A DNA stretch of 64,000 nt from Homarus americanus (taxonomy: Eukaryota; Arthropoda; Malacostraca; Decapoda; Nephropidae): contig NW_024720773.1 in assembly GCF_018991925.1 (NCBI RefSeq), forward strand, positions 475,367 to 539,366, read 5' to 3'. Shown here piece by piece: positions 1-11,257 of the stretch. Each line of letters starts with the position of its first letter. Positions within the stretch are counted from its first letter, which is position 1. The notes below the pieces were generated by a model that was given only the letters and a program-made list of their open reading frames with translations, did no database searches and was not told the DNA's origin. Made by a program: the position numbers and the translations under genes.

Positions 1-1120
1 CTGGGCGGCCTACCAAATTATTCTTGTTTGCAAAACTGTTTTCACTTTCTCTAGAGATTTTCTCTACATTCTCAAATACACTCAAGCAGTCACCATTGCA
101 ATAAACTAAGCTATTTTCTTTACACTATTTTAGCTGGGTAAGTTTTTGCACAGGATCTGTCAGTGATGACTGCTTGACCTCGACTGCCAGCAGACACGAC
201 AGCAATGAGTATTACGCCCGTATTATTAAACAACATCTTTCCTTGAAGAGGGTCGTCGTGTTTCAACCCGAGTTTTAAACTAAATGAGTCCTGAGGGACA
301 CCGCAGTACAGTACTTAACGGGATGGTGTGGCGGTAAAATTAACTAATTCCAATATTATAAATTAATTTTATTGGAATTCATCAGACGATGTTTGCAGTT
401 CATGTTGATCAGCATTAGCTGTAGATATTGTGTACGAGTGTTCAGCAAGTACGCGTTTTGCAGAGGGATCTATGGGTTCTGTGCACGTTATGTCTTTTCC
501 GGGGAGGTTCGCGCGACTAAGACTTGATTTTGTGAACACAAACTTTGTAGGAACAGCAGTTGACTCGAGTCGTTTCAGGCCATCAGCTCTTCCAGTTTCA
601 TACTGATTCTCCTCAAAATGGTCCTGATAAGGGAAGAAAAACAGAGTGGAGACTGTATACCGTAATAGGAAAATAGATCTATCGAGTCATGTTTCGTTAT
701 GTTTTGCTAATCGTGTTCTGTTATGTAACACCATATATGCAAGATTTATTTCTTACGGAACAAACATCTACAATATCTACAGGGATCAGTCTGCATGAGC
801 AATGCCCAGGAAGATAAACATCACTTAGAAAATTCTATCCACATTGAAAATTATCTGCATTATACAAGTACACAGGAGAAAAATCTTGAACTTGCCGAAC
901 ATACTGTATGTATGAATTATTGTGAGCTCTCCAGTTCTAACGTCTGACTTTAATATCCCACTTTCGACGTCTCTCTGGGTTCTGGGAAATCTGTGCATTA
1001 TTTTACCCATTGTAACAGCACCATTTGCATTATATAAACATTCACCCAAATGTATAATACCAAATTATTCACTAAGATAATCAACGATGACTCTGTACTT
1101 GTTCATGTTATACATTAGAT
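1..1120. other. No recognised feature
   Basis: Moderately AT-rich sequence with only one short ORF (825-1049, minus), which has no recognisable motif. I see no terminal repeats, tandem array or RNA gene here. Confidence 0.4.
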
Positions 1121-1324
1121 TTTTTTTAGATTACCCACGAGGGGGCTAGTTTATTGGGCACCCCTTTACATCCTGTGCAAGGTGAAGCGCAGAAGCGTTT
1201 ACAGTGCCCATCAAAAAAGCATGCGAAATTCATGCTTGCCTTTATGACTCGTGCATTAAGGGCGTAAAAGCCTGAAGGGTCATGGGTTTTGTCAGCAAGT
1301 TACATAAAGTGACAGAATGATGAG
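1121..1324 (-). mobile_element. Probable 3' end of LINE-0
   Basis: On the minus strand this stretch ends in an A-run (T-run at about 1122-1130), as a LINE 3' end would. The other side of the Gypsy-1 insertion (from 7203) carries the ORF1 and endonuclease remnant of a minus-strand LINE. With Gypsy-1 and one target copy removed, the two pieces become adjacent. I infer they are one internally deleted LINE, because no reverse transcriptase remains between them. The 3' part has no coding sequence, so the link rests on position and the A-tail only. Confidence 0.35.
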
Positions 1325-1699
1325 TGTATAATATGGACACGAAGTAGTACCTTAAGCTGTGTATTCTTATATTACTCTATTAATTATGTATAGTAAAGTA
1401 TTACGGAACATGTATTAATCCTATGTTATATTTCCATTTATTATGCACCATGTTATGTATGTGAATTATCATATTTACATATTATGTATTCAGCTTGTGA
1501 ATGCTGGCATCTGTACATGCCAGCGCGGAGTGATACAGAGAGTTTAGATCGCTAGTATTTATGGTGTGGAAGCCCACTGTCTATTTGTTCCTCTGTATAT
1601 CTCCCGTACGAGAATAAGAACCTATTTTCAAGATAACAAGTGTTTGCGTATTCCCTCCATAGTGTAGAACATTTTGGGGGTATCAAAGACAAACATAGA
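1325..1699 (+). repeat. Gypsy-1 5' LTR
   Basis: 375 bp, begins tgtataatat and ends aaacataga, just before the primer-binding site. It matches 6827-7202 nearly end to end. Its 3' terminus is not the usual CA; the position of the flanking atgag repeat fixes it. Confidence 0.92.
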
Positions 1700-1711
1700 T
1701 GGCGCAGTGAG
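1700..1711 (+). promoter_or_regulatory. Primer-binding site of Gypsy-1
   Basis: tggcgcagtgag directly abuts the LTR. The first nine bases fit the 3' end of arthropod tRNA-Ser, the primer known for 17.6/297-type elements. Gypsy-2 has the same tggcgcagtg at 35492-35483 on the other strand, which supports the call. Confidence 0.7.
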
Positions 1712-2215
1712 ATTTCTCAGTGAAATTCAGAGTGAAGTTAGCCTTCCCGCCGGACTGTGTTAATGGCGTCTCGTCTTCAGCTTTGCCAAGGATTTACAGC
1801 CAGACTACAAGCCTCAGGACTTAGTGTTGTGAAGTACTATGCTGTGCTGTGCTGTGAAGTGAAGTATTCTGTGAAGTGCTGTGTTGTGTATATTAATCAG
1901 AATTGTCTGTGCAAACTGCAATCAGATGACTGAGGGAGCTGCCCAGCAGTACATCCCTTCCTGCCTATAGTCATTGGGTAACTGAGCAGCACGCATTAAG
2001 ACAACTTCGGTTCAGTTGCGACTTGCGCCGAGCTGCCTCTACGTCTGGCAGTGCGCCAAGCCTCCCGGCAACGAGCCATACACACACACACACGCACTCA
2101 CAGGCCCACTTTACATTAAATTCTTGCGTATTACTTTAGACTTCTGTAATTCTGTGCATAGATTACGAGGGGTTGACCCGGTCTCTTGCACAGATAGAGT
2201 ACAGAAGCTGTCGGC

Positions 2216-3883
2216 ATGTCTCACAGGGATCAAAAAGATACCCTGGACGACGGGGTTATGAGTTTAAGCTTGGGAGATCTCTCCCCACCCACACTCAGGC
2301 CCCACGCTCCCCACAGTGACAATGCCCAATCACCCACAGAATCTCCTCGTTCGTTGCGAGCAAGCTCTTCTGCGGTGCCTGCGTCCAAAGATTTCCTTCA
2401 ACTGATAAAGTGGATGGAAACTTCTCGACGCCAGAACTATGTTGCAAGGAGAGAAGAGCAAGAAATTCGGTACAGAGAGTCTGAAAGACGACGCCACGAG
2501 GATGAACAAAGACGCAGAGAACTAGAAGATATACGTAGAAGTTTGGATGACCTGAGAAGAAGAGAGGATCAAGCCAGATTTGAAGCCTTGATTTCTCTGT
2601 TAGCCTCCCCACAACGATCTACTCTACAAGATTCTTCTGCTACTACTAATGCTAATATGACTAGAGGTACTGGTACCTCATTTCCCAGAGTCGGTTCAAT
2701 AATTCCTCAAAAGGCTGCAGCACAAACGCCTTCCTCTCTGAAGTCTGACGCTTCTTATCAGATATTTCGGGAATGGCGTCGACGTTGGCAAGACTATGCA
2801 ACAATGGTTGACCTGTCAAGTTTACCACAGCCTAAACAGATGATACAGCTTCGTATGTGCTTGTCCTTAGAGACACAACGTACTCTCGAGCACACTCTTC
2901 AAGTGCCTCCTACGACAACTCTGACTGTAGAGGCCGTGCTTGACAAGTTACAGGAACATGTTAAGGGACAGCGCAACGAAGCACTTAGAAGAAGAGAACT
3001 CCTCCAATGTAAGCAGCTTGATGGAGAATCTTTTGATGCATTTTTTGTAAGACTGAAAAGATGTTCAGAGGAAGTTGATGTTTGTCCTGGAAATTTTCAT
3101 ATTTGTGAAGAGACACAACTCAAGACAACCATTTTAACGGGTATTCGAGATGAAGAGCTAGTTCAGCGTCTCATTTCACTTGACCCCACTTCCTCCCTTC
3201 AAGATGTTGTTACAATATGTCGAGCGTACGAGGCCGCCAGGTGTGCGACTTCAGCTTTACGCTCACAACCTGACCAGGTGAGGGCGGTGTCTTCCTACAG
3301 AAAGGGTAAGAAGCAGCAAGGTAACTCCACCCCTCACTCTCCAGCTATACCTTCAGCAGCAGCTTTGTGTAACAGCTGCGCGAGACAGCATAATGTCTTC
3401 TAGTGCCCAGCTGCTCAAAGCGTGTGCAGAAGTTGCGACCGCCAGGGTCACTGGGCTTACACAGTCAAGTGCCCTGCTAGCAAAGTTCAGTGCAGACTTT
3501 GTGGTCGTGTGGGCCATTATGACAAATGTTGTCGTAAGAAGACACAGAAAGGACGCCACCAAGGATCCAAGAAGTCATCCTCAGATAGTGCTGGCATGCC
3601 TCCTTCTGGCAAGCATCAAGACGCTATGTCCAGTCGTTCCTGCCATCGTGTACATTGTTCCACAGACACGACGCCCCAGCACATCAGTGCCGCCATTTCT
3701 CACGGTAACTTGTCATCCAGTCTTCAGATGTTACCTGACACCGGTGCTGACGTCTCAGTAATTGGTCCACAACACTTAGCAAGTTTGGGAATACCCCGGA
3801 GCAACCTACAGCCCCCTCCTCAGACAACGAAACTGACAGCTGATGGCTCCAAGATGGCTCCAGCTTTGGGATCTTTTTGGTAA
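2216..3883 (+). pseudogene. gag: Gypsy-1 gag with zinc knuckles and protease start (one nonsense codon)
   Basis: The capsid precursor of the element. The frame opens at 2216 and runs 395 codons to a TAG at about 3401, then continues in the same frame to 3883, so a single stop splits it. The N-terminal third holds a highly charged, Arg/Glu-rich stretch that should form a coiled coil (about residues 65-125). After it comes a retrotransposon capsid-like region. Past the stop are CCHC-like knuckles (CRSCDRQGHW..., CRLCGRVGHYDKC) and the aspartic protease motif LPDTGADVSVIG. The equivalent Gypsy-2 frame reads through the stop position with a Gln codon. The frame is lost near 3880, where about 14 bases present in Gypsy-2 are missing. 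Confidence 0.88.
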
Positions 3884-6299
3884 GCAGTCTTGCTCAGCCC
3901 GGATTGATGTTCATGATGGGATCCCGACTCTGCTCTTATCATATGGCCATTGTCAAGAGTTGGCCATTATTTCCAAGGAATTCCCCAAACCTATTTTAAA
4001 GGTCACCCATGTCAACAGGTTGAAGGAACTCCCTATCTCTACTAACACGTCCCCTTCTGATGCAAGAGCTTACCTTCTCAAGGAGTTTGCTGACGTGTTG
4101 GTTACGAAGAAATCTTTAGGATCCACACCACTCAAGCCGATGGTGGGTCCACCTATGAAGATTCATCTTAAGGATGGTGCCACACCTTTTGCCATCCACA
4201 CCCCTCGTTTGATTCCTCATGCCTACAAGGAGCTAGTTAGACAAGAGCTTGACACCATGGTTGCTCAGGGAATCATCAAGCCGGCCGGAGACGAACCTTC
4301 ACCTTGGTGCCACCCTCTCGTCCCCGTCGCCAAAACTCGTGGTGGAGTACGGATCACCACCGATCTGTCAAAACTTAACCAGCAAGTTTCCCGTCCAGCC
4401 CACCCTTCACCCACACCCTTCGCAGCTGTTCGAAATGTGGACCCGAAGGCGAAGTTTTTTACAACGATGGACGCCTTAGGTGGTTATTGGCAGATCGAGT
4501 TGGCCGAAGAAGACCAGCATTTGACTACATTCATCACACCATATGGAAGATATCAGTATTGCAGAGGCCCCATGGGATTTGCCGCTACGGGCGATGCATT
4601 CTGTCATCGTGGTGACTCGGCCCTTCAAGGAGTCACGAATTGTGTCAAGGTGGTTGATGATATTTTACTCCATTACGAAGACTACTGTGCCCACCTCTCC
4701 CGAATATATGAAGTTCTCACCAGATGTCGAAAGTACGGGATTACCCTCAACGCTGACAAGTTTGTAGTCGCCGCACCATCAGTGAACTTCTGTGGGTACA
4801 CTCTCTCAGCATCAGGTATCGCAGCTGACCCGGAGAAATTAAGTGGAATCAGGGGTTTTCCAACCCCTGCCAACCTGACAGACCTCCGTTCTTTTTTGGG
4901 TCTGGTCAATCAGCTGGCTGAATTTTCACCTGACATCTCCGCCGCAGCCCATCCATTACGCCCCCTGCTGAGCCCCAGGAGGACATTCCTGTGGACCCCA
5001 GATCATCAAGAGGCCTTCCAGCGAGTCAAGCAGGCCCTCTTAAGTCCACCTGTCCTCGCCTGTTACGACCCAGCCCTACCCACTGTCCTCCAGACTGACG
5101 CCTCCAGACTCTACGGCGTTGGTTACGCCCTTCTGCAGGACCATGGCGGTGGACAACTCCGCTTAATTCAATGTGGATCCCGGTTCCTGACGGACGCCGA
5201 GACCCGATATGCCACGATTGAGCTGGAGATGTTGGCTGGTGTCTGGGCGATGGCGAAGTGCCGCTTCTACCTGATAGGACTTCAGCACTTCACCCTCTTC
5301 ACGGATCATCGCCCTCTTGTACCTATTATCAATCACTACTCTTTGGATGCAGTAGAGAATCCTCGCCTTCAACGTTTGAAAGAGAAGCTCTCGCCTTATC
5401 TCTTCACGGCTGTGTGGCGTGCGGGTAAGCTGCTGTGCATCCCGGATGCCCTGTCCCGCGCCCCTGTCAGTCGCCCCACCCCAGAGGACGAGATGTTGTG
5501 TTCTACAGCTGCTGCATCCCTCAAGTCAGTAATCTCATTGAAGGCCGTCTTCACATCAGAAGAGTCTACAGCACCGGATGCAGACAAGACCCTTGAAGAT
5601 CTCCACACCGCAGCCCGGGCCGACCCTTCCTATATCCGGCTCGTCTACTGTGTGTCCCAGGGATTTCCATCTAACCGATACGACCTTCATGAATCGCTAC
5701 TCCCGTACTGGAAGATACGCGAGGACCTGTATTGTGACGGAGACCTCGTCTTGTATGGTCCACGAGTAGTCATTCCTGCTGCTCTACGCCGCCGTACCTT
5801 GACCCGCCTTCACGACAGTCATCGAGGAGTGGAGGCCACCAAGCAACGGGCGAAGCAGACTGTATTTTGGCCCGGAATCGATGCGGACATTGCAAGTACC
5901 GTCCGTGCCTGTGAGCCGTGCCAGATTCTGCAACCCAGCCAGCAACAGGATCCTTTAATGTGCGACAATAACCCTTCAAGGCCCTTCGAGTCTGTGTCGG
6001 CCGACTTCTTTGCAGTGGCAGGGAAGTGCTTCTTCGTCATTGCCGACCGATTGTCTGGATGGCCTGTTGTCGTCCTCTGTGGTAGTGATACAACGGCTAC
6101 TGCTACCATCCGGAATTTCAGACATTACTTCAGAGAAGTTGGTGTTCCCCTCCACCTCAGGACTGATGGAGGATACCAGTTCACCAGCCACGAGTTCCGG
6201 GACTTCATGGACCGTTGGGGAGTCCGTCATGTCGTGACCTCGCCCCACTACCCCCAGGCGAATGGACACACTGCGAGGATTTCGATCGAGGTTTGTTAG
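3843..6299 (+). pseudogene. pol: Gypsy-1 pol: protease C-end, reverse transcriptase, RNase H, integrase
   Basis: An 818-codon open frame. The order is the protease C-terminal part, the RT palm (GGYWQIELAEED; active site VKVVDDILL in place of the common YVDD form), RNase H (LQTDASRLYGVGYALLQD; about residues 410-540), then an integrase with an HHCC zinc finger (HDSHRG ... CEPCQ) and the first two catalytic aspartates (SADFF, RTDGG). The frame breaks right after PHYPQANGH. Comparison with Gypsy-2 shows that a segment of about 20 codons, including the third catalytic residue (Glu), has been deleted, so this integrase cannot be active. The apparent N-terminal codons from 3843 are out of phase with the true protease and do not mark a real start. 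In life this would be made as a gag-pol polyprotein. Confidence 0.9.
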
Positions 6300-6814
6300 A
6301 GTTACGCAACACCCCGAACTTCACCTGACGCTCCCCAGCCCAGGTCCTATATGGACATCATCTCAGGTCTTGTGTTCTTGCCCACCCGAAGTCTTTTTCT
6401 CAAGAATGGCAAGCCAAGACTGAAGAATGTGACCGCCGTGCAGCAGAACGAGCCGCAGATGTCGCTGCTCGGTACGACTGTCATGCCCGCCCCCTTCCCA
6501 GGTTGAGTATCGGCCAGCAGGTCAGGATTCAAGATCCGGTATCTCACCGCTGGGACAAGGTTGGGGTTGTCATGGGTATTGGCCGGTCCAGGGACGACCA
6601 AGTGCATCTTCCTACTGGTAGAGTATGGTGGAGGAACCGTCGTTTCCTCCGACCTGTGGAGCTGCCTAGTGTTGACCCTTCCCCAGTTGAGTCCCCTAAT
6701 GTTGATGTCTTTACAGTAAATCCATCCCCACCTTGTGTTTCTGCCCCGGTACTCCGCAGGTCCGAGCGACTCGGAAACAAAAGGTCCGCTCAAGATGAAA
6801 CTATGAGCGTATAG
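6300..6814 (+). pseudogene. Gypsy-1 integrase C-terminal region
   Basis: The remainder of pol after the deletion. An open frame from 6503 to 6814 encodes an SH3-like/chromodomain-type integrase tail (KVGVVMGIGRSRDDQVHLP, then WWRNRRFLRPVE). The same tail occurs in Gypsy-2 at 30293-30808 (minus). The coding sequence ends one base into the purine tract. Confidence 0.8.
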
Positions 6815-6826
6815 GGGGGAGGGAGG
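6814..6826 (+). promoter_or_regulatory. Polypurine tract of Gypsy-1
   Basis: ggggggagggagg directly precedes the 3' LTR (tgtatg...). The same tract on the minus strand precedes the Gypsy-2 3' LTR at 30293-30281. It primes plus-strand DNA synthesis in this element class. Confidence 0.85.
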
Positions 6827-7202
6827 TGTATGATATTGACACAAAGTAGTACCTTCAGCTGTGTATTCTTATATTACTCTATTAATTATGTATAGTAAAG
6901 TATTACAGAACATGTATTAATCTTATGTAATATTTCCATTTATTATGCACCATGTTATGTATGTGAATTATCATATTTACATATTATGTATTCAGCTTGT
7001 GAATGCTGGCATCTGTACATGCTAGTGTGGAGTGATACAGAGAGTTGAGATCGCTAGTCCTTATGGTGTGGAAGCCCACTGTCTATTTGTTTCCTCTGTA
7101 TATCTCCCGTACGAGAATATGAACCTATTTTCAAGATAACAAATGTTTGCGTATACCCTCAGTAGTGTAGAACATTTTGGGGGTATCAAAGACAAACATA
7201 GA
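6827..7202 (+). repeat. Gypsy-1 3' LTR
   Basis: 376 bp, the partner of 1325-1699, followed directly by the target copy atgag at 7203-7207. Confidence 0.92.
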
Positions 7203-8829
7203 ATGAGTGTGTGGGGGGAAAATTCCCAGTACAATTTATCTGTTTATGGCAAAGTGTGGCAGGTCCCTAATAATGTCAAGTGCCAGTCCTGTCACTAGGA
7301 GGAGGGATATCTGGCCAGGGAGAGAAGAGGTGTTGGTAACGGCTGGGGACCTGTAGGAGGAGGTCATAGGGCAAGTGAGGATGTAGTGATAGTCGGTTGA
7401 CCACAATGTACTAGGCGTGGCAAAGTACAGTGGGGGTGGAGGTGATATGTTGTGGTTGGACAGGTACAGTAGGGATGGAGGGAGGCACATAGGCATTGAC
7501 AATATTGAGGGACATACCTTTTAGTGTGATTGTGATGGCGTGTACGTCGACATGCCGGTGGGGTACGGGTAGCCGGGGGTGGTGTCCTCAGGTCCAATAG
7601 GTTGCCCTGGTGGAGACAGCACAGACACAGTAGCGGGCTCGGCTTGTGGTGGGTGGAGGACAGGTTGAGGCACCACGTGTCGTGAAGATGAGGCAAGACT
7701 TCTCTCGGGGGCAGCAGGACACATCAGGGCAGGCCCGGTAGGAGCTACACCAGTAGTGAAGGCCGCCGGCGGTTGGGTAGGCCGTGAGCAGGGAGGGCTC
7801 ACAGGGGGACTACCCGCTTGTGTCAAACCAGGAGACAGGAGTGACTGGGTGGCAACAGAGGGCAAGAGTAGGTCGGAGATGGTGGTACAGAGTGTAGCGA
7901 AGAGTTTTTCAATACAGTTGGTAAATTCTTGGAAGAGGGATAGCTGTGTTGCAGCCAGGTGAGGCCAGGCAGGGGCAGGTGTTGTTGAAGAAGGCGTTGC
8001 TGGAGACAGAGGGTACACAGAGGGGTGTGGCTCGGAAGACTTGTGGGGGGGGGGGCGTTGTGGTAGATGCTGCCTTCGGGGAGGCTTTTCCCCAGGGACA
8101 GAGGGCGATTGGGGCATTGCTGTGAGTCAGCATTGTGCCGGATGCCACAGTTACAACTTCTGGGATCAACTACATAGCCCACACCACCCCTATTAAGGTG
8201 GTCTTTTATTTTCTGGGCACAGGTGGCAGAGTTGTGGTTACGTGAACAGAAGCGACATCTGGGACGATCACGTCGGCAGCAGGCAGTGAAGGTGTGACCC
8301 CAATGAGAACAGAAAACACAAAATGCAGCCCCAGGATGATAGGCTTCTGCATACAGTGGGGGGAGGAGTGGGTACGCATCCACAGTGGTTGGGCACTCCC
8401 TTCCCTTCCACTTGACAATGACCGCAACTTGTGGAGTTTTCCCTCGGTAATGTCGACGTATACTGAGTATACTATAACTAAAGTCACGCACATCTTCGAT
8501 GTCAGCGTGTAGGGGGAAATGTTTCACTAAGATGTGGCAACATTTATCAGCGTCTACGGCGGGGGCACCAGGACAACCCTGTCAAAGCCAACAGTACTAA
8601 GGGTTTTATAGACTTCAGGAGTCTGACACTTGATAAAGTTCCGGTTCTTACCTTGTAGGAATTTAATGTTGAGACCGTGCTGCCTGCAGTACTTGATCAT
8701 CCAATTGAAGTGTTCCTCTACAGTTTTCAGAGAGTCCTTGGGGAAGTGTAGATTACGCTTATGTTTGGCAGAGGGCAGGGTGATTGGGTCCGTGGCATTA
8801 GTGTTTCCACTCCGGGTAGTGTTTCCCAT
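7203..8829 (-). pseudogene. LINE-0 ORF1 (zinc-knuckle protein) and endonuclease remnant
   Basis: Three minus-strand frames (8829-8554, 8527-7823, 8117-7521) together read as one LINE ORF1 broken by frameshifts. The N-part contains KTVEEHFNWMIKYCRQHGLN. The middle has nucleic-acid-binding knuckles (CVFCSHWGHTFTACC, CRFCSRNHNSATC, then a Cys pair before CPNRP). The C-part is proline-rich. Below 7550 a third frame contains AITITLKGMSLNIVNAYVPP, typical of the middle of an AP endonuclease-like domain, so the N-terminal part of the endonuclease has been lost. Gypsy-1 inserted at 7203. I take this as a dead Jockey-group LINE; the clade is not certain. Confidence 0.65.
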
Positions 8830-9669
8830 AGAAACACATTACCGTCACTGTCATAATCACTGGGGTCTGACTCTCAAAGGGTGTTGGATTCAGTATGACC
8901 AGGCGAGTTGGCGATGGCATCTGTATACGTCCACGAGAGAGCCTCTTCTGGGACTTTTATGTCGACCCCCCATGCTGGCCAAAACTTGTCGGCTGAGGGG
9001 ACCTTTGTGGGACGATCGGGAAGTCAAGAGCACCTATGGGCACGTCTGTCCCAGTATGTGGTCACGCCACGACTGCTGAGTCCATCACTTCATCAGGAGT
9101 TAGGCGAGGTCAAGCTACTAAGCACAGCAGCCTGCCGGCCGGCTCCTCTTCTCACTGTCACAGAGATCAAACTCTTATCACAAGATACCCAATGAACACC
9201 TCACTTAATTGTTCTCATATATAAGTGCACTCAAGACACTTCCCCTGGTAGAGAAGGTATAATATACTATCAACCGAATTAAGTACCTGAGAAACTATAT
9301 TTTCTACAATAAAGAAAAAACAGCAAAGTGTTTACATTATTCCTGCCACTTACGAGTCCCAGAACTTATTTAAAACAATCAATGTAATATCAAAAGAGCT
9401 ATTACACCATCCCAGGTTGTACAGCACAACCCACTACTACACAGCAAACCATATCAAGTATGGTAGTCACTGCTCACTAACATAGTAAACAACAACACGT
9501 AGTTTGCATTCACTGGGGAGGCGAGAGGCAGGGAATGGAGGCAATAAGGCGCCTTGCGCCACGTGACCTGATCTGACCAATCACGCTCGACCTGCTGAGA
9601 CCAGACACGTCCAAACTCTTCTAATCTATGGTTCTGTGTATCCACTCTACTATATAGATATACGCAGCA
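8830..9669. other. Gene-less stretch, possibly LINE-0 leader
   Basis: It follows the LINE-0 ORF1 start on its 5' side, so part could be its untranslated leader. Short ORFs here show no family motif. Nothing else is recognised. Confidence 0.35.
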
Positions 9670-10612
9670 CTTAAACGGTCATAAACACATACACAGTCAT
9701 AAGAGACACATACACAGCCATACACAATATATCCACAGCCATACACAACACATACACAGCAATACTCATCACATAAGCATCCATACACAACACATAAACA
9801 AACATGTACAGCACATAAACATATATACACAACACATACACAGTCATACACAACACATACAGTCATAAACAACACATACATAGCCATACACAGCACATAC
9901 ACAGCCATACACAGCACATACACAGTCATACACAGCATATACAGTCATAAACAACACATACATAGACTACTCAACATATACACAGCACATACACAACACA
10001 TACACAGCACATACACAGACATACATAACACATACACAGCCATACACAACATATACACAGCCATACACAGTCCATACACAAACATACACTGCACATACAC
10101 AGATATACACAATACATACACGGTCATACACAACACATACAGTCATAAACAGCACATATACAGCCATACACAGCACATACAGTCATAAACAACACATACA
10201 CAGCACATACACAACACATACACAACACATACACAGACTACACAACACATACACAGCGCATACACATCACATAAACAGCCATACACATCACATACACAGC
10301 CATACGCATCACATATACAGCCATACACAACACATATACAGCCATAAACAGCACATACAGTCATAAACAACACATACATAGACTACTTAACACATACACA
10401 TCACATAAACAGCCATACACATCACATAAACAGCCATACACATCACATACACAGCCATAAGCATCACATATACAGCCATACACAGACATAAACAGCCATA
10501 CATAGACATAAACAGATATACACAGCCATAAACAGCCATACACATCACATACACAGCCATACACATCACACATACAGGCATACACATCACAAACACAGCC
10601 ATACACAACACA
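9670..10612. repeat. 21-bp minisatellite, block 1
   Basis: A tandem array of roughly 21-bp units of the form acatacacagccatacacaa, with many variants (cagtcat, cacatca, shorter units). Because the period is a multiple of three, all frames stay open and give artificial MAVYVMC-like reading frames, which I do not call as genes. Its right edge meets the LINE-A 3' tail. Confidence 0.9.
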
Positions 10613-10660
10613 TACTAGAATTACTACTACTTTGCTGTCACTCGGTATCGAGTATGACGA

Positions 10661-11229
10661 TCATCCAGCTATGATACAATGATATGAGTTATTAGGGATG
10701 TCACCTTCGTTGGTGAGTTTTGAGGTGACTAAAGACGCTGATACGGGACCGGCAGAGTCATTCACATTCGTTGCACGTGGAGGGCTGCATCTAGTGTGAC
10801 AGGGACGGTGGCAGCGTCTTTCCGGAGTTGGTGCTTGTCTGCCTCGTGTTTGCAGGCGGGCTAACTCGAAACTGTTGACACCTTCTCGTGTGGTGCTCTT
10901 CAAAGCGTTACGATGTGGAGTAATCCACTCCCAGGTGAGAGGGTCGAGGTTTGTCTTAGGACTATCCTTATATTTTTCCAATTGCTCGCCTGCGTTACGT
11001 TTACTATTCGTTAGGTGACTGTCGTCCATGTGGGTAACATGGCCAGTCCAGCGTAGTTGTTCATGGATAATGGTAGCCTTGATGCTCCTACAGTTGGTGT
11101 CAGCAAGAATACTGGCATTTGTTCTTTTGTCTTCCCAGCGAACACGAAGGATGGAAGGTAGACTACGTTGGTGAAAGTTTTCAAGTGCCTTGAGGTGCCT
11201 TCTCTATATGACCCATGTCTCACTGTCAT
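10661..11229 (-). pseudogene. LINE-A C-terminal region
   Basis: Degenerate C-terminal coding region, including frames 11229-11011 and 11029-10661. In this family the C-terminus usually ends in a C2H2-like finger. Here only scattered Cys/His remain (around RRCHRPCHTRC). The same stretch recurs in the fragment at 27459-27872, which shows the homology is real even though the reading frame is not. Confidence 0.6.
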
Positions 11230-11257
11230 ATAGCATGGTTGGGAGGACCACTGCTCG

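Larger units (their letters stand above)
1325..7202 (+). mobile_element. Gypsy-1, full-length Ty3/Gypsy LTR retrotransposon (defective)
   Basis: Two LTRs (1325-1699 and 6827-7202) bracket gag, protease, reverse transcriptase, RNase H and integrase in the usual Gypsy order. The 5-bp direct repeat atgag lies immediately outside both ends (1320-1324 and 7203-7207), so the element is complete. A primer-binding site follows the 5' LTR and a purine tract precedes the 3' LTR. The LTRs differ at about 19 sites by eye, roughly 95% identity, so the insertion is not recent. A stop in gag, a small deletion at the protease/RT junction and a deletion in integrase make it non-autonomous. The coding body is clearly related to Gypsy-2 (29940-35820), but the LTRs are not. 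Confidence 0.93.

Noticed and set aside
3393..3761. Second frame ORF (122 codons) overlapping Gypsy-1 gag
   Set aside because: It lacks the zinc-knuckle and protease motifs that the main frame shows, and is not conserved in Gypsy-2.
8294..9224. Plus-strand ORFs of 62-149 codons opposite and upstream of LINE-0 ORF1
   Set aside because: No recognisable family; those below 8829 are antisense to the zinc-knuckle ORF.
9670..10612. CRISPR-like array
   Set aside because: Units follow each other without unique spacers, the period is 21 bp, and the context is eukaryotic; this is a minisatellite.
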